Source: Phytoseiulus persimilis (taxonomy: Eukaryota; Arthropoda; Arachnida; Mesostigmata; Phytoseiidae). Taken from it: a stretch of 64,000 nt of DNA. The notes below the pieces were generated by a model. The model had not been told where the DNA came from, made no database searches, and saw nothing but the letters and a program-made list of their open reading frames with translations. Location of the stretch: positions 26,970,001 to 27,034,000 of the forward strand of contig CM075101.1 in assembly GCA_037576195.1 (NCBI GenBank). The letters are read 5' to 3'. The position numbers and the translations under genes were made by a program. Every line of letters starts with the position of its first letter. The first letter of the stretch is position 1. This document shows positions 45,254 through 61,691 of this stretch, one piece after another.

Positions 45254-45261
45254 TATAAAAG
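45254..45261 (+). promoter_or_regulatory. TATA box of the proximal PFKFB promoter
   Basis: TATAAAAG lies 56 bp upstream of the ATG of the proximal first exon. Transcription is expected near 45284. Confidence 0.75.
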
Positions 45262-45309
45262 AGCGCGCGGATACACGGCTTACACCAGAGTCACTCTCAC
45301 CGTGTTGCG

Positions 45310-52571
<7,262 letters not shown>

Positions 52572-52699
52572 GAATCGAGTGGGGAGAGGGTCAAATCGGA
52601 ACCGAATGGCAACGCGAACCTCGAGGCGCAAAGCTCGGATCACTTGGTTGATCCTTGTGACTTACACTTGTGATGGAGAGCTTTAATTTTAATACATTC

Positions 52700-55150
52700 C
52701 AAAAATCATTTTAAACCGTCAAACGATTGTACTTTCATACTAGACCAAGGGACCATTACTCACGATTCAAGATCTCACGCTTCACGATTTCTCGATTTAA
52801 TGACTTCGTCTCCGATGAATCCTCGGCGCCGAGATCTCCTGCCGCTAAATCCCACCAAGCTTTATTCGCGAGATCAAAGGATAGTAAGAGTGGTTCAGGA
52901 GATCCAACTAGAAACCTTGAAAAATTCTCCCTGTGGAAAACCAGACAAAGTTCCGGATTGGATGCCGAGTCACAGATCTTAAAACACGATGCTCGGCAAC
53001 AAGTACTTCAGTTGAACAGTGATTGCGAAATAAATGAAAGTCGAGTATTATCCATGACACGATGAGCGTTCTGCTTTGAAAGGAAATCCGCTACGACGGC
53101 GCACACAAGAGGTTCAGGAATCGCATATTCGGCGAGCAGAGAATTCGCTTGTTAACTCACTTGCTTGTCCGCAGAATGAGGAATCAGCCGAGCAAGAATC
53201 AAGCCTACCCTTAGTGTAGCACCAGGTACTGTAGCGAATTCGTGCATGAACCCGTGTATTGCATTCATGTCGCAGTTGCATGTTAACAATGAACTCGGGC
53301 ATCGCCGTCTGTCGGTCGTCTGACGCCCGCTTTTCGATCTGTGACAGGCTCTTCTGTGGAGCCTCGCAGATTTGCTTAAGTTCTCTGCTGCTCTTTCAAT
53401 CCCGAATACGAGCGCTGCGCGAAACTCATCTCCGTTGTCAAGCGTAACTGACACCGCCATGGAGTGTGCCTCCATTCAACACTTCACTGGTTGAAAATCA
53501 TCTCATCAACTTGCTTTTGCAGAATGTGCAGATCAACCGTCCATCTCAAGAGGCTTTGGCGACAGTGCCACCGCACTTTTGAATAGCAGGATGCATGCAC
53601 TTGTTGCTCCAGCAGACAACTCGTTCAACGTGTTGGAGGCAACGATGGAGGAGCGGAGGAAACAGTATTAGAACAGGCGGAAATCGGTTCGATAGGTGAA
53701 AGCTGTAGCGCGGTTGACCCTTAAGAAAACGTTGCACCCCATCCGAAGTAGGACAAAGAATAGTGAGTCGAACTTGAAGAATTCGCTCGCACCTTTAAGC
53801 GGTGAATTTGAATCCTCAGTACAGAGGGAGTGTTACAATCGAAGAGAGAATATTCAGCATCATCGAGAACAGAGTAACGTTCTCATGTTATGGTGTATCG
53901 AGCACCACTTGTAGGTTAGAAAGATGAGCGAATCTCCGTGTGTCGTTCATCAATAGAACCTCGTTCGAGACTCGGATGGGTTTCCCATTCAGTAGGAGAA
54001 GTCTACCATCGTTTCTCTGAGCGTGACCTTCCGTTCGTTTTATTCACATTGCGTTCCATTCATTGACTCTTTGCGTCGAATATAACAAGTTTTCTGAAGA
54101 CCGATGATACGGGAGAATAATTCTCTTCGAGTAGTTTACCAAGACCAATCATGATTCTATGTATACGAATCTAGGTAAGATAATTCCATGAATATTTGGA
54201 TCCCTCACGTTTGAGCTTGAGCGGAAAATGTTGAATCGGTCCCGGAATAAATCTATATGTGTTCATCCGACTCCAAGTAGAAAATCTCATCATTCATTTG
54301 ATCGGAGACGAGAGGGTGCGTGGAATTTTCTTCGACTCATTTCAGGAGGGTTGGCTCTCCTATTCGGAAGTCCGCATCGCTTGTTTTCGAATCGCCCTCC
54401 AAGTATCATATCCAGATGTGGGGTCATGGCTCCCGAAGTTTTTAGTTTTCCACTCACACATCCTGCCTTCCCTCTCTAGACACAGCGTTTCTTCCGTTGG
54501 CTAGCATTGTGTGCCTTCGTGAGAAACTTCACATCGCACAGAGCGAAATGATCCGCCCTCTCTTCCTCCCGCGAGGTAGCAAAAGTTCGGCAGACAAGCC
54601 GCTAGACGGAGAAGCGGTAATCTTCTCGATTATTTTCCGTTGTTGAGCGTTCTGTCACAGCAACATGGTCGACAAGCTCAGATCTCTTCTCCCGCGCTCG
54701 AAGCTCATCTCCCGGCATAGGAAAAGAGATAGAGAGTATATTTCATCTCTTAATCTAATTCTTCAGCGGAATCGGATACATCTCATCTCGCATGGAGTCT
54801 CACATCTCAGCCATCACTCTCGAAGTATGGGATCCTGAAGTTGTCGGACGCAACAGGACTTCAACGTCGGAGGACACCGATCGCAGTGTTGCCGGTCACG
54901 AGATTCTGATGCTCATAGCGTAACGACTCGGAATCGTCCCAGAGCGATTTTCATATGAATAGTCAAGGAAACAATCACATGTGAAAGTCGATGAGATTCC
55001 AGTTCAGATCCAGTCGAATCTCGATGGCTTCCTGCTCGGCCCAGTCTTCACGTCCCTTGAGTAGAATGTGAGATCTTCTATCTCATACTGTTCTGCCTAT
55101 TTCTTTCGGATCATTCGCTCGAAGAAGGATGAAGCAGCTGGAGTCAATAC
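52700..55150. other. Gene-poor stretch downstream of PFKFB
   Basis: No supported gene. Candidate fragments are a 112-codon Ser/Arg-rich plus-strand frame at 52727-53065 and a minus-strand frame at 53152-53475 (VTLDNGDEFRAALVFGIERA) that ends near a GTGAGT donor. Neither has a partner exon or recognised domain. Confidence 0.3.
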
Positions 55151-55169
55151 TCTTTGATTTATTCAGAAG

Positions 55170-55422
55170 TCAGTCCTCCGAACCCCATTCAGGGAGCACT
55201 GCAAAAGAGTGAGAGCTGCTGTGAAGACCGTTGATGCTCTGAAGAATGTTTCCGGCACGGATGAGCCGGCCGACCACAGAACATGGATAATACAGTAAGG
55301 AAAAGCCTGGAAAACAAAAGTCAGACGCACGGGCTAGAATCGGGGTCGGAGCCTCCACAAGGTTTCGCAGAAGCAGCGGCGAGAAGGGCCACGATGACGG
55401 CGACGAATGCAGCGAATTTCAT
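55170..55422 (-). CDS. Small secreted peptide gene
   Basis: The minus-strand ATG at 55422 opens a textbook signal peptide, MKFAAFVAVIVALLAAASA, followed by KPC. Two readings are possible. Unspliced, the frame stops after 33 residues (KPCGGSDPDSSPCV). With a 52-bp intron (55307-55358) it joins 55306-55170 and gives 66 residues with FSLLYYPCSVVGRLIRAGN and a Ser/His-rich C-terminus. The donor is weak but the acceptor is strong. A TATA box, an initiator and AATAAA (55158-55163), a few bases past the spliced stop, support a real transcription unit. No family is recognised; a secreted two-Cys peptide of unknown role is the safest description. Confidence 0.6.
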
Positions 55423-55473
55423 TTTTCTCCTGAGCTCACGCTGAATGAGACTCCTGATGTTTCACGAGAAAAG

Positions 55474-55481
55474 CTTATATA
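55474..55481 (-). promoter_or_regulatory. TATA box and initiator of the small secreted peptide gene
   Basis: TATATAAG on the minus strand is followed about 30 bp on by TCATTC (55443-55448), an initiator match, then the ATG about 20 bp further. Confidence 0.75.
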
Positions 55482-57109
55482 TGTGGTAGGGTTGACCAAG
55501 AAGAGGACTAAGTGGCGTGCTGGAGTCGGTGATCAAACACAGCTTGCGTGAATGACAGACTAAATGTCGAGCTGAATAGTTGCGAATCTGTAGCAGAACT
55601 TATGGGTGTGTTGAAGGAACCTGTATACGTCTGTTCAGATCTCCAATTCTTGTCAGCATTCTCATGTTGAAGGTCGCTCCGCGCTCGGGGATGGCCTCCA
55701 TCAAAGCTTTGTGTGTTCAGTAGCGATCATAAGCCGGAAAATAGCTCAGGTGTCCCACTATCCCATAGGACCAACGAGGAAAAACGTCAGTGGCAGTGCG
55801 AGGATCGTCTCCGGATGGGTTGAATCGGAGATTCGGTCGGAGCCTATTCCGCATCCAGTAGCTCAGTGCCACCTTCACCGACGTGAGCATGCGAGTCCTC
55901 TAATTGCCGGATAATCTCTCGGCCGATACGTCTGACAGTTGATTACGAAGACCGTCCACTGGGATTCTGATACCTCTCGTCACAGCCTCATTCGGTGACT
56001 CATCCAGAAATCCGCGAGCTCGTGTGCGGAGTCTGGTTCTCCTCGGGAACTCGGTGGAATCCATCTGAACCATGGCCACAGGCGGATCATCGTTAGACCC
56101 CAAGCTCAGCCTATCGGGGAGTTTTGTCTGAGTGTGTCCTCATTTGTTTAATAGGATGCACTGGACGAGGGCTAGCTTTCAACGACTGCAACCTTTTCCA
56201 TCTGGATATAGATACGTCGGATCCTATTGGGACCTCTACAGGCAGCGCCATCATGGTCAAGTTTCAGAACTCTCCCGCAAGATTCTCCAGGAACGAAGAT
56301 CCTAACTGAGGGATCGGAAATCAAGAGAACGTTCTCTTTGGTTGAACGCGGCAGCGCGATGGCCTCTGTTCTGATTAGCAATATTCGAGAACAGCCGGGG
56401 AAGATTTACCTTTCGTAACCGGTCGCTCCTCCGACCTAACTTCCTCGATTTCCTTCCCCCCTGAGGTAAGCGGAATACCCGCGCGTTGCCCTTAGAGCGC
56501 TGGAGTCTACTAGGGTAGTCAGTCTATGCAAAACGCTTTCTCGGCAAGGTCTGAGATCTGTTATTGCATGTCTGTCTTGTTCAGGTGCATCAATATGACT
56601 TTCAGCCAGTACGGTAAATGCCAAGCATTGCCTCAAATGCCCATTCATGAGGATCTTGTCGACGCTGGCGTGGCATCGACCATGACATGGCAGAATGATA
56701 AGAAGTCAACCTGAACACGGAATCAAGCTTGTGTTCGAGAAGAGCACAGGTGACTCCCGCCTTCCCGGACACCAACAAGATCATATTCACTCGGACAGTC
56801 CCGTCATTCTCCTGTGAATATCCCAGAAAGACGGAGAGCGCAACTTTGCACAACAGTTTTATTTCGAAAGAGTTGATGCTCAGGAAAGAATGGAGAGGAG
56901 CATCCGGCAGTCGGTCCGAGTCGTTGGAAAAGTCGTCGGGGGTTGCCAGGCCCTACTGAGACCGTGGAGCCGAGTGTGTCGATAAAAGTCTTCAAACCAC
57001 GTGAGTTTCACGTCCCTGCGACCCACACAGAGAGCTTTCCGCCTCTCGGTTGATCTTCGCGCTACTCGGTCCGTGTATCGCTCGGAAGGCTCGAAGAGCG
57101 CTGTCGCAA
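55482..57109. other. Gene-poor stretch; 3' UTR of the gene at 57110 probably inside
   Basis: AATAAA on the minus strand at 56858-56863 is likely the poly(A) signal of the gene at 57110-57516. Short protein-like frames occur (plus 56156-56305 with SGYRYVGSYWDLYRQ; minus 56602-56853 with GTVRVNMILLVSGKAG) but none could be built into a gene. Confidence 0.3.
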
Positions 57110-57516
57110 TCATTTTAGGCCGAAACAGCGATGCGAGGCTTCCGCGGCGTGTCGAAGCTTCGGAACTCTCTGGAGTCGTGACACTGCCTTCACGAGTTTC
57201 CTAAACCGCTCCTTGTACTCAGCGTCCTCCACGAAAACGTACAGATCCTCTAAGTCTCGGTCAATGATGTCGTATTCTGAAAACGAGATTCACAGCGCCA
57301 CGATAGCTCACGAGTGTTTGTTCAGCGTGAATACGGAGTACGGCTGCAGTGTTTGAACAAATACATCAACGCGGAAGGTTCACCTTTGTGGTCATATTTC
57401 GATGCCACGAAGCGATGAACATTCCACCACAACTTGATACAGTCTATAAATGTTTGCTTCGGTGGCCACTCGGCCCCCGTTTTTAGAAAAGATAATAGCA
57501 GCACAAGGAGCCACAT
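57110..57516 (-). CDS. Secreted 99-residue protein, unrecognised family
   Basis: Two minus-strand exons, 57516-57384 and 57276-57110, are separated by a 107-bp GT-AG intron in phase 1. The product starts with a signal peptide (MWLLVLLLSFLKTGA), then EWPPKQTFIDCIKLWWNVHR, and after the junction an acidic then basic helical region (DLEDLYVFVEDAEYKERFRK, LVKAVSRLQRVPKLRHAAEA) ending HRCFGLK. Two cysteines, one in each exon, could form a single disulfide. The acceptor (TTTTCAG) is strong and both exons have coding character in the matched phase. A poly(A) signal lies at 56858-56863. An out-of-frame ATG just upstream of the start makes the exact initiation less certain, and an untranslated upstream exon is possible. 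I do not recognise the family. Confidence 0.6.
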
Positions 57517-57725
57517 TCTGCGCGGGCATTTCGGAAGCCGGCAACCCGCTCAGGTCGAGAGATTCCGTTTCCGAGTTTCATCAAGTGTCGACAGTCACGA
57601 TCCCAGTTGTGTAACATATGACTTGGGGATTCGAGGAATTCAAGCTGAGCCCGAGATCCCGGAGCTTCCCATTCGAATACGAGCGGAGTATCAGTAAAAA
57701 ACTGGATTCCCAGGAGACTCTAAGC

Positions 57726-57934
57726 CAGTGGTTCTCAAACCCCACTGACCCATCGTCCCCCAATGAGTCGATCGCCGACCATCAATTCATTGAAGCGATT
57801 CCGGGATCACCTCTGTGAATGGGGCGTCGACCCCCTGGATCCACCTCCGTGAACTCCAAAAAGTGTGGTCGAACACAACCCGGCATCACCTCTGTAAATC
57901 GGAGATCGGCCATTGACCACTCTGAGAACCTTTG
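57726..57934. mobile_element. hAT-type MITE
   Basis: The left end CAGTGGTTCTCAAACC is matched by the inverted right end, which reads CAAAGGTTCTCAGAG on the other strand. The flanks CTCTAAGC (57718-57725) and CTCCAAGC (57935-57942) are 7 of 8 identical, as expected for an old 8-bp duplication. Inside are units related to the 45-bp minisatellite (AAGTGTGGTCGAACACAACC and CGGCATCACCTCTGTAAATC). There is no coding capacity. Confidence 0.7.
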
Positions 57935-57942
57935 CTCCAAGC

Positions 57943-58276
57943 CATACCTGCCGGCCCACCCGCCTCCATAACTCCCAACCCGGAAACGATTCGAAATGGA
58001 ATGACTTCGTTTTACCTTGCACGGGAGTCGGTCGCTGACATTCGTCAGTTCGTTTACAAGACTCAACCGTGTTCGAGTTCTCTCTGGTGATTCGCCGAAA
58101 GCAGTCTAGTCATCAATCTCGATCGATAATGTCTCAATTTGCATCCTTTCCGGAGTCACAGTGGGTCTCCGAGTGATTCCAGTGAGAGACCTAATGACAG
58201 CTACAGCAGCGCAAGCTTCGACCGAATCGGGTCTGGCAAATCTCATTCCACTGTAAGGACCGCGAACATCTCTACC
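57943..58276. other. Intergenic upstream region of the ML-domain gene
   Basis: No TATA box at typical spacing and no other feature recognised. Confidence 0.35.
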
Positions 58277-59144
58277 ATGACTGTGATTCTGAGTTTTGCT
58301 GCAATAACTCTCTTCATTCTCATTTCCATGAACTCCGTCGAGGGACAGCATAAGCTGACTGCGTACGAAGTTTGTGGTGAGGCGTTCTTTCTCCCTCTTC
58401 CGTATCGACTGTGCGGGTCCCCCGGCTCACCGTAACCCTCTCATCGCTCTTTGTGTCACAGTTTTCATCATGGTTCACGTTTTCTCTCCAAGATAACACC
58501 GGCCGCCTTGAAAGCGTTACCGTGATACCCTGTACTAAGGAGCCTTGCGAGTTCTTCCGAGGGACCAATCTCACAGTTGTCCTGACAGGAGCTTTCGCTG
58601 GATGTGAGATTAAAGCCACGAAGAGAATATAGAATATTTTTCGTCCCAACCGAAGCTCAGTCTCAACTTGACTCAAGCTTTCAGCGACACTCGCTTATCT
58701 CAAGCTCATCCTTCCCACTAGGATCCTGGTTCTTCAATTGAGTGGAATCCATCTGTATTTCAGGCGAAACAAACTCCACCAGAGGAAAAGCTTCGGTTGT
58801 GCTTGCGAACCGCAGAGTCACTCTGCCGGGCGTCAGAGCAGAATTTTGCGGTGAAAATGATGCGTGCCGCCCGAGCGACGACGGAATCCGAACTGCCCGT
58901 ATCACTGTGCCGATTCTGACTATCTATCCCAACGTAGGTGCAATGTTTCAATCCGAATCTCTGCTCGAGTGCAAAGACCTTGAGCCCGCTCCCTCTAATA
59001 TTTGATGGATCATACACCGACCTTTCTGATTTTCCCGTCGTTCTGCAGATGACCACCGACGTGACCCTCACCGTTGGATGCGACAAGAAGCAAGTTCAAG
59101 CTTGTGTTGAAGTCGTTTTCACAATACGCGACGAATACGTCTGA
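58277..59144 (+). CDS. Secreted ML-domain (NPC2/MD-2-like) lipid-binding protein
   Basis: Four exons, 58277-58376, 58493-58603, 58764-58933 and 59049-59144, give 158 residues. A signal peptide covers about 1-23 (VILSFAAITLFILISMNSVEG). The mature protein follows the ML pattern: an early Cys in YEVC, then VIPCTKEPCEFFRGTNLTV, a Cys pair in the middle (FCGENDACRP), and the last strand pair with VGCDKKQVQACVEVVF. Six to eight cysteines and about 135 mature residues match the family. ML proteins form a beta sandwich that binds sterols or other lipids; in mites and ticks they are abundant secreted proteins, some proposed to carry semiochemicals. Which ligand applies here cannot be seen. Exon 2 ends at a GTGAGA donor in phase 1; reading through it adds a short tail and stops at 58632. 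Poly(A) signal AATAAA at 59175-59180. Confidence 0.8.
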
Positions 59145-59180
59145 TTGGAGTCTATCTAGAGCTCAGAGCCAAGAAATAAA

Positions 59181-60842
59181 TACCTGCCGAAAGAGTAGCG
59201 TTCAATCGTTTTCCAGAGTCTCATTCCGTATGTTTGGAAGGAGTCCTTGACCACTACGACGAGTCGAAAAAAGGCAAGCTTCTCTCAGGGAACCCTGCCA
59301 ATCGATGGTCATTGTCTTGTCCCTCCGATGAAGAAGTTGAGACTTGATTCGCATCTCCGAAATCAGCAAGGCTCTCGATTCTACACGATTGAACGCGAAG
59401 CTGATTGAGAGTGGTAAAGAAGTAACTCATTTTTTGACTCGAAGGGAGAGGATGAGAAGCATGGTTTCGATGCTTCCATTGGGGGGATACGACGAGCCCA
59501 ACGACTCATAGATCACTCATAGAGAAATCATATTCAGAGCCAGAAAGTTTGAGTGATTTTTCCAAGTGATTTTCTTTTGGGATCGCTACCTGCCGGGGAC
59601 CTCCTTGCCGGGATAGGCTGAGACGGTGGCCTTCGTCAACGCGCTCGTTCTCATCGTTCCATTGAATAAAAGTGATACTTTTTCCAAATTATTCCATCAA
59701 TCGCCCGAGATTGATCCACTGCAATGGGGGGATGGTTTCCAAAAACACCTGAACTCCCAAGCTCTAATCATTATGCATCATCAGCTGGAGCTTGAGGAAT
59801 CTATCAGCGCCATGGACCCTTGCTTGACCTTGAATGCCAGAGATCATCATCCTCCGGGAGGAATTTCTCAAGCGGTATGGGTTCCAGGTGAACGAGTCTT
59901 GTGGACGGAATTCGATGACATTGCTGTTCGAGAGGTCTCTAGGGAACAGAGAAGAAAGAAGGCTCGTATCATCAACATAGATGCTCACTCAGTGGGCTCT
60001 TTACCGATGTTTCATCGCTTGTGTCAGTGCTAGTCAGTCAACCATGCTTTCTCGTAGTGGTGCTCCCCGTTTGATCTTTAAGAGAGGCGCTTTGACAGTT
60101 TCCATTTGCACACCTTGCTCTTGGTTGGTTGGGTGCAATAATATCAATTGTGTTGCCTTGCCGCCCACTCCGGACGTTCGACTCCTGTTTGGGGAAATCT
60201 TGGTTCAGACGGAGTCGGAGGCCATTCTCAGGTCACTTGATGTACCCTGCAGGCCCTTGTGGTCTTAGTGGCTTCTATTGTCCTACATGTAGCATGTGCA
60301 GTAAGATTTTCACTGAGATTTCTGGATTGGTTGCCATATGCTCTGGTTTCCAGATGCCGAGTTGTTGTGGACGCGAGTCATCAGGCAGGCTCAACAGTTC
60401 CGTTCAGGGTTGGAATTATGGAGATCGGACATTTTTTTCTTGCAAAAACGGACATTTGTCCGGCGGGCATCTTGCCTGAAACCGGACAAGGGGGCGGTCA
60501 TAGGAATTTCGACTTCGTCCTCTATGATCGGACAAGCTGAGGTACCGTCACAGGCTCCTTACTCGTCGGAGATTAGGTTCGCAGTAGCTGTATCGATAAA
60601 GCCTCTTCATATTCGATCGTGACAAACTATGTCTCCTGTCCGGCACAGCAAGAATTTTGAATGCGAAGTCGGAGAAATGGAAATCGTCGCTTGCCGTCCC
60701 CGACTACTCTGTCGGAAACGTGTGCTCCGAATGCAGTCGTTCTAGTTGATTCGCTTGCAGACTCCTTCAGCTACAAATATCAAAAAACAGAATCGAAATC
60801 GATGCACCTGGCGCGGAGCAATCGGGGACAAATGATGGGATC
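59181..60842. other. Gene-poor stretch
   Basis: No supported gene. A 135-codon plus-strand frame at 59626-60033 has no motif. The segment 60418-60545 contains repeated CGGACA words and weakly resembles 62490-62600 (CGGACA repeats followed by GGTCATA and CTCGTCCT-like words), suggesting two old copies of one repeat. Confidence 0.3.
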
Positions 60843-60850
60843 GAGAAGAT

Positions 60851-61683
60851 GGTGTCCTCCCGTTTCCCCGATACCGTTTCCCCGATACCGTTTCCCCGAG
60901 ACCGTTTACCCGAAACCGTTTCCCCGAAACCGTTTCCCCGACTAGAAACCCTCTCCTGATTCTGAGACCCTCCGAGTCTATGAGGCTTCTATGTGGACCG
61001 CGAAGTCCGAGTGAGCGGACTCCAAGGGGAGCGAGTCATGTTGAGGGATTCCCCTGCGCAATGTGATGGATCTGCATGGAGGAATACAGTCGCGTGTCCC
61101 GCGAGCCCCCAATCCGGGATGAATAATTTCAGATTTGCTCAATATCACAATAACTGACACCAGGGCCGGGCACCTTGGTGCGGCCCGCGGGCCGCATTTT
61201 GGAGGACCACCTTGAATTTTCGATGATGGAGAATCAATCAGAAACTCATGAACTTCGCGGAGGAATTGGAGACCAATCAAGTTTCGCTGTCACAATACCT
61301 TCAAAATGTGGCGTCCGTGAAAACTCTTGTATGACCTCGGGTCACCTGTCGAGACCTGATATGGATCCTCATACCCTTTTGTGATAATATAACGAGCATA
61401 TCGGCGAGCAAAGTTGTGCGGAAGCATAATAAACCCTTCACCGCCAAATGTAACTCGCCAAGCTCCAGCACCATCATTCCTGGAGCCGAGGGTTAGTGTC
61501 TATGGTCGGCCGACTTCGAATTCTTCTTCCCAATTTATCAGTGTAATTGGTCTCGACTCCGCGGTTCACATAGAAGCCTCATAGACTCGGAGGGTCTCAG
61601 AATCAGGACAGGGTTTCTAGTCGGGGAAACGGTTTTGGGGAAACGGGTTCGGGGAATCGGTTTTGGGGAAACGGGCTGTAACC
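60851..61683. mobile_element. Foldback-like transposon with exact 8-bp target duplication
   Basis: The outer ends are GGTGTCCTCCCGTTTCCCC on the left and, inverted, GGTTACAGCCCGTTTCCCC on the right. GAGAAGAT occurs directly outside both ends (60843-60850 and 61684-61691). Each end carries 14-bp tandem units of the type ATACCGTTTCCCCG, five or six on the left and four on the right, then a nearly identical stretch of about 75 bp starting GACTAGAAACCC. The inverted repeats total about 150 bp. The 530-bp interior has no transposase. Long repeat-containing inverted ends with 8-10 bp duplications are typical of foldback and Mutator-like elements; the exact superfamily is uncertain. Confidence 0.85.
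61153..61205 (+). mobile_element. Possible hAT end inside the foldback element
   Basis: CAGGGCCGGGCACCTTGG followed by TGCGGCCCGCGGGCCGCA resembles the start of widespread hAT elements (CAGGGGTGGGCAAAC then GGCCCGCGGGCC). No opposite end was found. Confidence 0.45.
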
Positions 61684-61691
61684 GAGAAGAT

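Noticed and set aside
56156..56305. 49-residue frame with SGYRYVGSYWDLYRQRHHG, at first read as a peptide hormone precursor
   Set aside because: No signal peptide, no cleavage sites and an overlapping frame is equally open; nothing supports translation.
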